A DNA stretch of 17,493 bases from an uncultured beta proteobacterium (GCA_903917505.1 CAIXAY010000409.1:1-17493); one strand, 5' to 3'; counted from the stretch's first letter, positions 1-7,983 are shown. The notes: generated by a model from the letters alone, not told the origin. Translations and numbers: made by a program.

Positions 1-1
1 C

Positions 2-97
2 ATTAAAGGCGCTAAGGAAACTCCAAAGGCCTTCTTCGCGCCGGCCATTGCCATTTGGCGATTGCTGGTTGAAACAACGGAATCCTTGATCAAATAG
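2..97 (+). CDS. C-terminal tail of an unidentified protein (cut by window edge)
   Basis: Reading from base 2 there is an open frame of 31 codons ending at TAG (95-97), with a tail containing KETPKAFFAPAIAIWRLL. Codon usage and amino-acid composition look like genuine protein, with an amphipathic or membrane-leaning end. The gene begins outside the window. I do not recognise the family. The frame is short, so chance is possible. No convincing terminator follows; a GC-rich palindrome at 107-118 (GGGCCGCGGCCC) lies just downstream but has no T-run. Confidence 0.35.
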   Translation: MKGAKETPKAFFAPAIAIWRLLVETTESLIK

Positions 98-594
98 AAG
101 GTGCTCGGGCCGCGGCCCCGTGCATATCGCTACTCCTCAGTTTACGGATACTCGAAATGGCCAGCGCGTAGGGCAAATGCCGGTCATTCTTCTTTCAAGA
201 TCAAAAGAAGAAACAAGGCGGGACTGGCGCATCAGACTTCGACGGTCAGATTTCCAATTCGGCCCATCTCGCTTTCGGGGCGATCAACTCAGCGCACCGT
301 ACTCATTCCTAAAGATACCCGCCTGCCCGTAATTGATCCTCTCGTCAGTGACGGTTTCCATCACAAGGCATTTTTGTCGTCCCACTATTTATGGATCTTC
401 GGACGACCAGGGTCATCTCGAAATTGCTGTCATAAATCGGGACGGCCGTATCGCCGCGTTCCTTGCGGCGGATTCGCCGAATCAAAGATGGGCGATTTCT
501 TGCACCAACTCCGGGCGAAAGAAAAATCAGAAAGACTTGGTCCTGATCTGTATTTTCAAGGCTAGTCCGTTTCCTTTCTTCTGGAGGAGAAAAC
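98..594. other. Stretch without a convincing gene
   Basis: About 500 bases without a frame I can defend. Overlapping frames exist on both strands, but they have poor composition and no family resemblance. One plus-strand frame starting at a TTG (333-632) contains the segment HLEIAVINRDGRIAAFLAAD, which reads like a beta-strand-rich protein piece. It lacks a ribosome binding site and runs into the next gene's start, so at most it is an eroded fragment. Base composition is more AT-rich than the catabolic genes to the right. Confidence 0.4.
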
Positions 595-1194
595 ATGGCG
601 ATTACCAGGACAACGCATCTGCGCGCGCGTAAGGAGAGTCGCCAGATGACATCGTCGCTTACACAGGTACGTGGCACCGTCAGGGCTTTTCATCGGGTAA
701 CGAGGAACCGCGTGCAAATCGAATTCAAAGAGCACGAGGGGATATTTGAACTGTTTATCGACCAATCTTGGGTAATTTTCGAGAATGACACTGTTACCGC
801 CGCGGGATACAAGGACGAGACCGGCAAGTATGTCTGTCTCGCCTATAGGAACCATTCGAAGGAGGTCACCGGCTGGACAGAGGGGGGAGGGCTGCCCGGT
901 CTTCTCTATGTCCGATGGCATAAAGGCCACGCGGAATTGTCCGAATATTTTATCTGGTGCGCGCGCGTTCTTTTTCTAGTCTGCTCGGCGCTTATATTGC
1001 TTGAGGGTGGAATGGGGTCTGCACTTGTCCTTCCATTCCTGGCGATTCCATATTTCTTTGTTACGTACCAATTGAGGCAAAGCATTCGCAAGGATAACGC
1101 CGCTACCCAGGATGCTCGGCGCGATTTGGATGCACAAGAAAAATGGTGCGCCGTATGCGCCGAGGCAAGAAAGATGGTCTCGACCAGTGGATAG
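595..1194 (+). CDS. Hypothetical two-helix membrane protein
   Basis: This is a 199-residue protein of unknown function. The start at 595 is supported by GGAGG at 583-587, seven bases upstream. An internal ATG at 646 also has an AAGGAG-type site, so a 182-residue form is possible. Residues about 20-105 are beta-rich and soluble, with VRGTVRAFH at the start and CLAYRNHSKEV near the end, in the style of small OB-like hypothetical domains seen in betaproteobacteria. Two hydrophobic helices follow at about 119-140 and 143-160, joined by a tight loop. The charged tail (about 163-199) is probably cytoplasmic. No catalytic motif is visible. It has no operon partner and lies in AT-richer DNA unlike the gene cluster to the right, so it is probably part of an older or separately acquired segment. 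Confidence 0.6.
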   Translation: MAITRTTHLRARKESRQMTSSLTQVRGTVRAFHRVTRNRVQIEFKEHEGIFELFIDQSWVIFENDTVTAAGYKDETGKYVCLAYRNHSKEVTGWTEGGGLPGLLYVRWHKGHAELSEYFIWCARVLFLVCSALILLEGGMGSALVLPFLAIPYFFVTYQLRQSIRKDNAATQDARRDLDAQEKWCAVCAEARKMVSTSG

Positions 1195-1367
1195 CCGTGC
1201 AGCAGGAAAATTCGGGTATTCGTAGTTGGCGGTTGATGGCCAAAGTGGATGCCGCATTGCAGCAAGCCGATGGCCGTACCCACTCCATATGAAAACGGCG
1301 AGTGGCTCACTTCGACCCTAAACGGCCAGTGAGCTTTCTCCAGAGCAGCCGTTCCCAAAAACCAAAA

Positions 1368-1472
1368 TTCCGCGGAAGTGAACTCTACGAAGCGGCCCTT
1401 GGCGGCCTCACTCGATACGACAAGCTCGACATCCGATTCGAAGCATTAATTTCCATCACCGCCGCTTAGATT
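1368..1472 (+). pseudogene. Possible remnant of an IS5-type transposase C-terminus
   Basis: A frame of 34 codons ending at TAG (1470-1472) contains TRYDKLDIRFEALISITAA. The RYDK(L/R)-x-x-(F/Y)-x-A-hydrophobic pattern resembles the C-terminal helix of IS5-family DDE transposases. After the stop, the same frame continues for a few residues (IWLA), as in those tails, which suggests a point stop in a decaying gene. No DDE motif, inverted repeat or start remains, so this rests on resemblance of a short segment only. Confidence 0.3.
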
Positions 1473-1751
1473 TGGCTTGCATGATTGTCGACACGCCCTA
1501 GTTGGATCGCCTTGTATCGCGTCGCGTATGCATTGGTGCTGCCCGCGCAATAATGGCCGGGATGATGACACCTCTTCGCCAACGACAGATTGGACGCGCC
1601 GAATGAGCTGCTTACCTGCCCAATGAGCTCAACTTTGGTCTGGCGAGGAACAGGGATCCAATATCGCAGAACTGGTACCTTAGAAGAGTTAGATCGAAAT
1701 GAATTGGTATGGAAGAAACTAGATTTACTTCCTTGATTTAATGCGCGTATT

Positions 1752-1766
1752 TCAGATCCAATCTGA
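1752..1766. promoter_or_regulatory. Inverted repeat upstream of the gntR promoter (candidate operator)
   Basis: TCAGAT-CCA-ATCTGA is a perfect 6+6 inverted repeat with a 3-base spacer, placed 17 bases upstream of the -35 box. Its right half continues as ATCTGATATTG. A related segment lies after the promoter at 1827-1839. Position and symmetry fit an autoregulatory GntR operator. The assignment to this regulator is inference. Confidence 0.35.
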
Positions 1767-1783
1767 TATTGTGGAATTTTGTC

Positions 1784-1812
1784 TTGACATAATTGTTCGT
1801 TGTGGCTTTAAT
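1784..1812 (+). promoter_or_regulatory. Sigma-70 promoter for the first gntR gene
   Basis: The -35 hexamer TTGACA at 1784-1789 is a perfect consensus. A 17-base spacer separates it from TTTAAT (1807-1812), which matches the -10 consensus at five of six positions. Transcription would begin near 1819, about 70-105 bases before the candidate gntR starts. It probably drives the whole plus-strand module A, because the following genes are tightly spaced. Confidence 0.65.
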
Positions 1813-1826
1813 GAGGTACTAGTTGT

Positions 1827-1838
1827 AATCTGAAGATT
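1827..1838. promoter_or_regulatory. Second inverted repeat just downstream of the transcription start
   Basis: AATCT-GA-AGATT is a 5+5 inverted repeat located about 8-19 bases after the predicted transcription start. It repeats the AATCTGA core seen at 1760-1766. Two related sites flanking one promoter are typical of a repressor operator pair. The short length leaves room for chance. Confidence 0.3.
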
Positions 1839-1924
1839 GCCCCGGCGTTGCAATTCGCGCATGGCGAGAGAGCCCTTGCCTGGATCGAATGGCGACGGAT
1901 TCGGGAACGGGAACGGGGACTGGC

Positions 1925-2677
1925 ATGGCAGCAGGGCATCCGGGGGAACCAAACCAGAAGACACGTGACGTGCAAGAAGCTCGTAACGGATCGGGGAACC
2001 TCACCACGCGGATAACCGAATCGATTCGACGTTCGATTCTAGACGCCGAGTATCAACTTGGCGAAGCGCTGTCCGAAGCCATGCTTGCGGAAAAATACGG
2101 CGTCAGTCGTACTCCGGTCAGGGAAGCGCTGACTGAGCTCCAGCGCCAGGGTCTGATTGTCATCCGGCAGCAAGCAGGAAGTTTCGTCTTCATGCCTTCT
2201 GAAGAAGATGTCGCCGAACTCTGCGAGTTTCGCCGCATGATCGAAGTCACGGCGATCCGTCTAGCCTATGCGCGACGGCCAGCGGAAACATTGACGCAGA
2301 TGCGCGAAGCGATTGCAGCGATGAAGAATGCTCTCGAGTCGGAAGACCAACTGGGTTATGCCCACGCCGATTCCGATTTTCATGGGGCTGGTGTCGAAAA
2401 CTGTGCGAACCACTATCTGATCGAAGCCTATAAGCTGGTTTCAGGACGCCTTGAAGCGCTGCGTTCGCATAACCTCACCAACTGGCAGAAGCTGCGTAAT
2501 AAGATAACCACTGAGCATAGGGCGGTCGTCGCGGCATTCGAGAAGGGTGACCTGATGCAAGTCGAGGAGGTCGTCGATGCGCATATCTCGCGCATGGCCA
2601 GCACCTTCCGCGTCGCCAGGCATCGAGAGGCGTACGCAAGAACCGAAATCACAAACTCGAGAAAGGCAAGGAAATGA
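1925..2677 (+). CDS. GntR-family transcriptional regulator, FCD (FadR) subfamily, module A
   Basis: DNA-binding repressor or activator, probably responding to an organic-acid effector. From the ATG at 1925 it is 250 residues, normal for FCD-type GntR proteins. The winged helix spans about 27-90, with recognition segment GVSRTPVREAL at 59-69 and wing GSFVFMP at 85-91. The C-terminal FCD ligand domain keeps the likely metal ligands D149, H153, H198 and H220. An in-frame ATG at 1889 would add 12 residues (DSGTGTGTG-rich). I prefer 1925 because the distance to the conserved LTTR matches the second GntR in this window, but neither start has a strong ribosome binding site. The stop overlaps the next gene's start (ATGA, 2674-2677), so regulator and SDR are translationally coupled. 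It is clearly a paralogue of the regulator at 13164-13883. Confidence 0.93.
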   Translation: MAAGHPGEPNQKTRDVQEARNGSGNLTTRITESIRRSILDAEYQLGEALSEAMLAEKYGVSRTPVREALTELQRQGLIVIRQQAGSFVFMPSEEDVAELCEFRRMIEVTAIRLAYARRPAETLTQMREAIAAMKNALESEDQLGYAHADSDFHGAGVENCANHYLIEAYKLVSGRLEALRSHNLTNWQKLRNKITTEHRAVVAAFEKGDLMQVEEVVDAHISRMASTFRVARHREAYARTEITNSRKARK

Positions 2678-3420
2678 CGCAACTAACGCAGCAACAGGAT
2701 CGGACCGCCGTGATCACCGGCGGCGCCGGAGATTTGGGCGCGGCCATCGCCCGGCGCTTTGCCCGTGAGGGCATTAGAAGCGCGCTTTGGGACATTAATC
2801 TGGCCAAAGCCGAAGCCGTCGCGGCGGGCATATCGGGGGCGCGCGCCTATAGGGTTGACGTCACCGATTACGCCATTGTCGAAGAAGCCACGCGCAAGGT
2901 GGTGGAGGACTTCGGTGGCATCGACATCCTAGTCAATTCGGCTGGCATCAACGGCCCCATCGCCCCCCTTGTGGACTATCCGCTCGACGGGTGGCGGACG
3001 ACGATGGCGCTCAATCTCGATGGTGTGTTTTTTTGCTGCCGGGCGGTCGTCCCGGTGCTGTTGAAGCGCGGCTGGGGGAGAGTGGTCAATATGAGTTCGA
3101 TCGGTGGCAAGGAAGGCAATCCGAATGCGGCTTGCTATGCCGCCAGCAAGTCCGGCGTCATCGGTCTGACCAAGGCGCTAGGGAAAGAACTAGCGGCAAC
3201 GGAAATTCGCGTGAATTGCGTGGCGCCGGCCGCCATCGACGGGGATATGCTCAAACAACTGACGCCCGAATTCAAGGCGCAGGTGATCGCAAAAATACCG
3301 ATGGGCCGTCTCGGACGCCCTGACGAAGTGGCTAATCTGGTCAACTGGTTGGCTTCCGACGAGTGCTCGTTTTCCACGGGAGCGGCGTTCGATATTTCCG
3401 GTGGTCGCGCCACCTACTGA
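2674..3420 (+). CDS. Short-chain dehydrogenase/reductase, module A
   Basis: Classical cytoplasmic SDR of 248 residues, oxidising a secondary alcohol or reducing a ketone with a nicotinamide cofactor. Visible motifs are the Rossmann glycine motif TGGAGDLG (15-22), D40 at the end of strand 2 (which favours NAD over NADP), NSAG (88-91), the structural N114, the catalytic serine region at 141-142, and YAASK with Y155 and K159. The C-terminus FDISGGRATY is typical. The family resemblance is to FabG-like sugar or hydroxy-acid dehydrogenases; the exact substrate cannot be read. The start overlaps the gntR stop by four bases. The next gene follows after 12 bases, so it is in one operon with the TIM-barrel enzyme and the TRAP transporter, suggesting it acts on the imported compound or on the TIM-barrel product. 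Confidence 0.92.
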   Translation: MTQLTQQQDRTAVITGGAGDLGAAIARRFAREGIRSALWDINLAKAEAVAAGISGARAYRVDVTDYAIVEEATRKVVEDFGGIDILVNSAGINGPIAPLVDYPLDGWRTTMALNLDGVFFCCRAVVPVLLKRGWGRVVNMSSIGGKEGNPNAACYAASKSGVIGLTKALGKELAATEIRVNCVAPAAIDGDMLKQLTPEFKAQVIAKIPMGRLGRPDEVANLVNWLASDECSFSTGAAFDISGGRATY

Positions 3421-3432
3421 GCACACACGACC

Positions 3433-4275
3433 ATGAACGCTGGGACAACACCCGTCGCACTGCCGCCTTTGGCGCTCGATTACCTCTCGGTCAGCGGCGC
3501 ACATCCGGTTGAGCATATCGAAGCCGCTGCGGCGAGCGGCTTTAGCGCGGTCGGCCTGCGCCTCGCCGCACCGCTCGGACTGAGCTTGCCGCACGACCTG
3601 GTCAAGCAGCCGCAATTGCTGCGCGATACGCGGCGGGCGCTGAGCGACACGGGCATGCAGGTGATGAGCGCCGAGGCGTTCACGCTGGCCGAACAGACTG
3701 TCGTCGCCGACATGGCGCGCGCCTTCGATGTCGCGGCGACGCTCAGCGCGGCGATCATTCAGGTTGTTGTCGAGGATCCCGATATCGCGCGTGCGCGCGA
3801 CCGGTTTGCAGAGATGTGCGAGCTTGCCGGACGTTCCGGAATGAATGTCGCACTCGAATTCATGAAATGGCGCAGCCTGAAATCGCTGGCCGAAGCCGCC
3901 GCCTTCGTTACCGGTGCCGGGGCCGCGAACGGCGTGCTGTGCATCGACACGCTGCACCTTAGCCGCTGCGGCGATACGCCGGCCGCGCTTGCAGCTGTGC
4001 CGCGGCAACGCATCGGTTACGTACAGCTGTGCGACGCGCCGGCGAAGCTGCCGCCGCTCGAAGAATATCTTGCCGAAGCCCGGGGCGGAAGGCTGTACCC
4101 GGGGGACGGCGAGTTATGGCTGCAGGAGCTGGTCGCATTATTGCCTGCAGACGTTCCCCTCAGCGTCGAAGTCCCGCGCGCCATCGATGCCGGTCGCAGT
4201 GTTGCCGAGCGCGCAATGCAGGCCGCTGAGGCCATGCACCGCTTTTTTGCCCGGGCTGCGGCAGGCAGGCGCTGA
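3433..4275 (+). CDS. Xylose-isomerase-like TIM-barrel enzyme (sugar phosphate isomerase/epimerase family), module A
   Basis: Protein of 280 residues from the AP-endonuclease-2/xylose-isomerase-like superfamily, which includes IolE-type dehydratases, AsbF-type dehydroshikimate dehydratase, hydroxypyruvate isomerase and sugar epimerases. Likely divalent-metal ligands are E142 (VALEF), D172 (CIDTLH, with H175), Q198 (YVQLCD) and E246 (SVEVPR). A YPGDGE loop at 222-227 fits this fold. The third ligand is Gln rather than the more usual His. The gene sits between an SDR and a TRAP binding protein, so it likely isomerises or dehydrates the imported acid or its keto derivative. It is a distant paralogue of the minus-strand enzyme at 9258-10067, with the same four ligand positions. 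Isomerase, epimerase and dehydratase cannot be told apart by sequence alone. Confidence 0.85.
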   Translation: MNAGTTPVALPPLALDYLSVSGAHPVEHIEAAAASGFSAVGLRLAAPLGLSLPHDLVKQPQLLRDTRRALSDTGMQVMSAEAFTLAEQTVVADMARAFDVAATLSAAIIQVVVEDPDIARARDRFAEMCELAGRSGMNVALEFMKWRSLKSLAEAAAFVTGAGAANGVLCIDTLHLSRCGDTPAALAAVPRQRIGYVQLCDAPAKLPPLEEYLAEARGGRLYPGDGELWLQELVALLPADVPLSVEVPRAIDAGRSVAERAMQAAEAMHRFFARAAAGRR

Positions 4276-4313
4276 TTGCTTTCTCAATGCAGAAAAATTG
4301 TTCGGAGGAAAAA

Positions 4314-5303
4314 ATGATCAATAAATTACGTCGTTCGTTCTTGCTCGCCATGTTCGCTGCGCTCGCAATGGTCTCGGCGGGAGGCGTACAGGCGCAGACC
4401 GTCGTGCTGCGTATTGCGCACGCCATGCCCACGACTCACGGCTATCAGATCTGGGCGGAGAAATTTCGCGATGAATTGAAGAAACTGGTCGGCGACCGGG
4501 TCGACGTCAAGATCTTCCCGAACGCGCAACTCGGCAAGGAAACCGAATATATCGAGGGCATGAAGCTGGGCATGATCGACGGCGCGGTATTCGGGCGGCA
4601 CGGTCAGATCGACCCGCGGCTCGATGTGTTGAATCTGCCGATGATCTATCGCGACGACGCGCACGTCGATGCGGTCTTGCGCCGCAACAGCCCGGTGCAG
4701 AAACAAATTGACCAGATCATGTACGACAAGGGGGTCAAGGTCCTCGGTTGGGGCGAACTCGGCTTCCGTCACATCACCACGCAAGCCGCGCCGGTCAGGA
4801 AGGCCAGCGACCTCAAGGGCGTGGATATCCGGGTGCCCAACGTCGATCCCTGGCTGATCGCTTTCCGCGCCTGGGGCGCCAATCCGACGCCGATCGATTT
4901 CTCGGAACTTTACTCGGCCCTGCAGCAGGGCGTCGTGAAGGCGCAGGAAAACCCGCCAGAGATCATCTTTACCTCGAAGCTGTACGAAGTGCAAAAATAT
5001 CTCAGCCTGACCTCGCATGCGAACATCCCTTCGCAAATGGTTCTTGGGCGAGTTGTCTGGGAAAAACTGCCGAAGGATCTGCAAGACGCTGTGATGAAGG
5101 CGGCCAGCATCAGCCGCGACGAGCAAGTGCGGCTGTCCAGGGAGGCGAATGTCAAGCTGATCGGCGAGTTGGAAAAGAGAGGCATGATCATCGTGCGTGA
5201 TGTGGATCGCGCCTCATTCGAAGCCGGTGCGCAGCAGTCCTACGCCAAGTTCGAAGTCATCATCGGCAAGGACCTGATCCAGGCCGTTCGCGAGGCGAAA
5301 TAG
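4314..5303 (+). CDS. dctP: TRAP transporter substrate-binding protein DctP, module A
   Basis: Periplasmic solute receptor of a tripartite ATP-independent transporter, 329 residues. The ATG at 4314 is preferred because GGAGG lies at 4304-4308; an upstream in-frame ATG at 4287 has no such site. The signal peptide has a basic start (MINKLRR), a hydrophobic core and a likely cleavage after VQA near residue 27. The mature protein opens with VVLRIAHAMP, a typical DctP strand. The IRVPN segment carries the conserved arginine expected to bind a substrate carboxylate, and ALQQGVVKAQENP is the family hallmark that follows. The dctQ and dctM genes come directly after, so this is a complete TRAP system. 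The ligand is probably an organic acid, but the sequence does not say which. Confidence 0.95.
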   Translation: MINKLRRSFLLAMFAALAMVSAGGVQAQTVVLRIAHAMPTTHGYQIWAEKFRDELKKLVGDRVDVKIFPNAQLGKETEYIEGMKLGMIDGAVFGRHGQIDPRLDVLNLPMIYRDDAHVDAVLRRNSPVQKQIDQIMYDKGVKVLGWGELGFRHITTQAAPVRKASDLKGVDIRVPNVDPWLIAFRAWGANPTPIDFSELYSALQQGVVKAQENPPEIIFTSKLYEVQKYLSLTSHANIPSQMVLGRVVWEKLPKDLQDAVMKAASISRDEQVRLSREANVKLIGELEKRGMIIVRDVDRASFEAGAQQSYAKFEVIIGKDLIQAVREAK

Positions 5304-5307
5304 GCGT

Positions 5308-5781
5308 ATGAAGACCCTTAACGTATGTCTCCGAGTTGTTCTATTCGTGCTGATGCTGGCGCTCGTATCGACCATTGTGCTGGGGGTCTTCTATCGCTAC
5401 ATACTGCAAAACTCCTTGTTCTGGGCGACCGAGGTCCCGAATTTCCTGTTTGTCTGGATCGTGTTTCTCGGGGCCGTGGTGGCCTATCACGACAAGAAGC
5501 ATATCGCCTTCACCGCGCTGCACGACTGGATGGCGCCGCGCAACAGGGCCAAGACGGAGATCGCGGTGCATTTGCTCATTCTTTGCTTTGCGCTCTTCCT
5601 GGTGTTCACCGGCATGATCGTCGTGCGGCAGACGATGGACAGTCCATCCGAAGCGCTCAAGGTGCCGCTCGGCTATCTCTATACCGTGATTCCATTCGCC
5701 TTTACCGCCATTTCGATCGATTCGGTACTGTCGATCTGGAGCCTCGCAAGAAACCAGTTGGCGAAGGGAGCGCAGCAATGA
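5308..5781 (+). CDS. dctQ: TRAP transporter small membrane subunit DctQ
   Basis: Small integral membrane subunit of the TRAP transporter, 157 residues, with four predicted helices at about 8-28, 42-60, 84-105 and 122-145. The segment FLFVWIVFLGAVVAYHDKKH, in the second helix and the loop after it, is characteristic of DctQ. It starts four bases after the dctP stop with GAGG upstream. It ends in an ATGA overlap with dctM (5778-5781), so the two membrane subunits are coupled. It bridges the large subunit and, with it, forms the Na+- or H+-driven permease that accepts substrate from DctP. Confidence 0.93.
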   Translation: MKTLNVCLRVVLFVLMLALVSTIVLGVFYRYILQNSLFWATEVPNFLFVWIVFLGAVVAYHDKKHIAFTALHDWMAPRNRAKTEIAVHLLILCFALFLVFTGMIVVRQTMDSPSEALKVPLGYLYTVIPFAFTAISIDSVLSIWSLARNQLAKGAQQ

Positions 5782-7064
5782 TTGTGATCCTGTTCTGCAT
5801 CTTTCTCGTGCTGCTGGTAGTCGGCGTCCCGCTCGGGATAGGCATGGGCATCTCGACGGTCGGCGCCCTGGTCATCAACGGCAATTTTCCGCTGACGGTC
5901 GTCGCGCACAAGATGGTCAATGCGGTCAACTCCTTTCCCCTGGTTGCGGTCCCGCTGTTCATTCTGACCGGCGCGCTGGCCGGCGAGGGAAGCATCGCGG
6001 TGCGCCTGGTGCGTTTTGCCGATGTCCTGTTCGGGCATATTCGCGGCGGCCTCGGGCATGTGACGGTCGCCTCGTCGATGTTCTTCGGCGGCATTTCCGG
6101 ATCGTCGGTCGCCGACGTTGCGGCCATCGGCAGCTTGCTGATTCCCTCGATGGAAAAGCAGGGCTACTCGCGCGCCGACGCCGGCGCGATCACCGTCTGT
6201 TCATCCACCGTCGGTATTCTCATACCGCCGAGCATCCCGATGGTTTTGTACGGCGTCACGATGAGCACCTCGATCGGCGCGCTGTTCCTGGCCGGGCTAG
6301 TGCCGGGCATACTTGTCGGCTGCCTGCAGATGGGCATGGTCTACGCGCTGGCCAGGCGCAAGGGCTGGCCGCAGCGGCCGCAGCGCGCGCCGATGCCGGA
6401 ATTGTGGAAAGCCTTCCGCGAAGCCTTCTTTCCCCTGCTCCTGCCGGTTTTCCTCCTCGGCGCGATTATCACCGGCGTGACGACGGCCACCGAAGCCGGG
6501 GTGATCGGCGTGGTCTACGCCCTGATCCTGGGCGGGCTGGTCTATCGTGAATACGATCTGCGCGGGCTGTACAAGATACTCGTGGATTCGGCGGTAAACA
6601 CGGCGATTCCCTGTTTCGTCGTGGCGACGACTTCGGTCGCGGCGTGGATCATCTCCATTCAGCAGTTCCCCGACGCCCTGGTGCGGCTGTTCGCGGACCT
6701 CAACGCGGGGCCGATCGTGGTGCTGCTGCTGATCAATGTCTTCCTGCTGTTCGTCGGCATGTTCATGGATCTGGTTCCCGCGCTGCTGCTCTTCGCGCCC
6801 ATCCTGTTCCCGATCGCCCATGCGGCCGGCGTCGGCGCGCTGCAATTCGGCGCGATCATGGTCGTTAACCTCGGTATCGGCCTCGTCACGCCGCCGGTCG
6901 GCAACTGCCTGTACCTGGGCATCGTCCTGGCCAAGTCCAATCTCGCCGAAATGACCGTGGCCTGCATACCCTTCCTTGCGATCAATTTCCTTGTGCTGTT
7001 GCTGGTGACTTATGTGCCGCTAGTCAGCACCTGGGTGCCGTCCTTCTTCTTCAAGGGATTCTAA
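5778..7064 (+). CDS. dctM: TRAP transporter large membrane subunit DctM
   Basis: Large permease subunit, 428 residues, the usual length for a stand-alone DctM. The start ATG at 5778 overlaps the dctQ stop. It has about twelve hydrophobic segments. Hallmarks include NSFPLVAVPLFILTG, the SSMFFGGISGSSVADVAAIG loop with its conserved Gly/Ser residues, GILIPPSIPMVLYG, and the C-terminal repeat VNLGIGLVTPPVGNCLYLG. The two IPPS / TPPVG hairpins mark the inverted-repeat halves of the ion-transporter fold. This protein completes the module A TRAP system. It may also serve the orphan binding protein at 8092-9120, which has no membrane subunits nearby. An unrelated DctM fragment exists at about 16691-16995. 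Confidence 0.95.
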   Translation: MIVILFCIFLVLLVVGVPLGIGMGISTVGALVINGNFPLTVVAHKMVNAVNSFPLVAVPLFILTGALAGEGSIAVRLVRFADVLFGHIRGGLGHVTVASSMFFGGISGSSVADVAAIGSLLIPSMEKQGYSRADAGAITVCSSTVGILIPPSIPMVLYGVTMSTSIGALFLAGLVPGILVGCLQMGMVYALARRKGWPQRPQRAPMPELWKAFREAFFPLLLPVFLLGAIITGVTTATEAGVIGVVYALILGGLVYREYDLRGLYKILVDSAVNTAIPCFVVATTSVAAWIISIQQFPDALVRLFADLNAGPIVVLLLINVFLLFVGMFMDLVPALLLFAPILFPIAHAAGVGALQFGAIMVVNLGIGLVTPPVGNCLYLGIVLAKSNLAEMTVACIPFLAINFLVLLLVTYVPLVSTWVPSFFFKGF

Positions 7065-7095
7065 TGATCGCGGCCATAGCTCAATAAAGGTAGCC

Positions 7096-7983
7096 ATGCA
7101 GGTATTGATAACTGGGGGCAGCGGATTTCTCGGAACAGCCATTATCCGGAGGCTGCTCGATAGCGATATCCAGGTACGCGCCATCAGCAGGACCGGCGAA
7201 GAAAAACATCCGTTGTCCGGCAACAACAAGGCTTCGATCGAGTGGCGCCGTGGCGATGTCGCAGTCAGTGAAGACGTCCTGACTGCGTCCGCCGGCTGCG
7301 ACGCGATCATTCATCTTGCCGGTGTGTTGACACCCTTCTGCAAGAACGATCCGGTCGCCGGGGCGATGGTCAACGTCATCGGCACGCTTAACGTCTTCGA
7401 AGCGGCCAAGCGACACAGCATAGACAAGGTGATCTATTCGAGTAGCGGCGGGGTTTTCGGACCGGATGACAGCAGCGTCCCGCTGCCGACCACGCATTAC
7501 GGCGCTTTCAAGCTGGCGAACGAAGCGGCGGCCAGGGCCTATTGGGCCGACGATCGAATCGCCAGCATCGGTTTCCGCCCGTTCGTCGTTTATGGTCCGG
7601 GCCGGGAAAGAGGACTGAGTGCGGGACCGACGCTGGCATGCCGGGCCGCTGCGCGCAACGAGCGGTATACCCTGCCGCTGACCGGGAAGATCGGCCTTGT
7701 ATATATCGACGACGTCGCCGCGTCGTTTGTTGCGGGCTTGCAGGCCACCTTCGCCGGGGCGCATGTGTTCAACCTGCCCGGCACCGAGCTAGGCATTACC
7801 GACATCATCGAGAAGATTCGCCACATCGTGCCGGAGGCGCAGCTCGATTGCGCAGGAGACCCGCTACCGATGGTTTCCACGACCAGAAACGATTATTTCA
7901 ACGATTTGCTCGAGGTTCCACCGGCAGTCAGCGTCGATGCGGGTTTGCGGCGAACAATCGAGCATTATCGAAACGCCGTGTAA
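7096..7983 (+). CDS. NAD-dependent epimerase/dehydratase family protein (extended SDR)
   Basis: Extended short-chain dehydrogenase of 295 residues, slightly shorter than UDP-sugar epimerases. It shows TGGSGFLG (6-13) for dinucleotide binding, HLAG (73-76), the catalytic serine region at 115-117, THYGAFK with Y135 and K139, and the substrate-side motif RPFVVYGPGRE (161-171). AAAGG-like bases lie seven to nine bases upstream of the ATG. It follows dctM after 31 bases on the same strand, so it probably belongs to the module A operon. Possible roles are epimerisation, dehydration or oxidation of a sugar-acid-like substrate (uronate dehydrogenases share this fold). The sequence does not decide between them. 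It is the last gene of the plus-strand unit and converges with the minus-strand module B. Confidence 0.9.
   Translation: MQVLITGGSGFLGTAIIRRLLDSDIQVRAISRTGEEKHPLSGNNKASIEWRRGDVAVSEDVLTASAGCDAIIHLAGVLTPFCKNDPVAGAMVNVIGTLNVFEAAKRHSIDKVIYSSSGGVFGPDDSSVPLPTTHYGAFKLANEAAARAYWADDRIASIGFRPFVVYGPGRERGLSAGPTLACRAAARNERYTLPLTGKIGLVYIDDVAASFVAGLQATFAGAHVFNLPGTELGITDIIEKIRHIVPEAQLDCAGDPLPMVSTTRNDYFNDLLEVPPAVSVDAGLRRTIEHYRNAV

Larger units (their letters stand above)
1195..1783. other. Gene-free stretch with a probable transposase relic
   Basis: About 590 bases carry no intact gene, with stop codons in all frames and patchy composition. The only protein-like piece is the transposase-type tail at 1368-1472, listed separately. 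From roughly 1680 the DNA becomes clearly AT-rich and leads into the promoter of the GntR gene. I see no RNA gene or CRISPR-type repeat. Confidence 0.45.

Noticed and set aside
107..118. GGGCCGCGGCCC as a terminator for the left-edge gene
   Set aside because: It is a perfect palindrome without a usable loop and without a following T-run.
101..677. Several overlapping open frames of 70-154 codons on both strands
   Set aside because: They overlap one another, have poor composition, mostly lack ribosome binding sites and show no family resemblance. The frame at 333-632 has one protein-like segment but uses a TTG and has no site upstream.
3190..4008. Long minus-strand open frame opposite the SDR and TIM-barrel genes
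   Set aside because: It is an antisense shadow of high-GC coding sequence: Arg/His-rich, no motifs, and it overlaps two well-supported genes.
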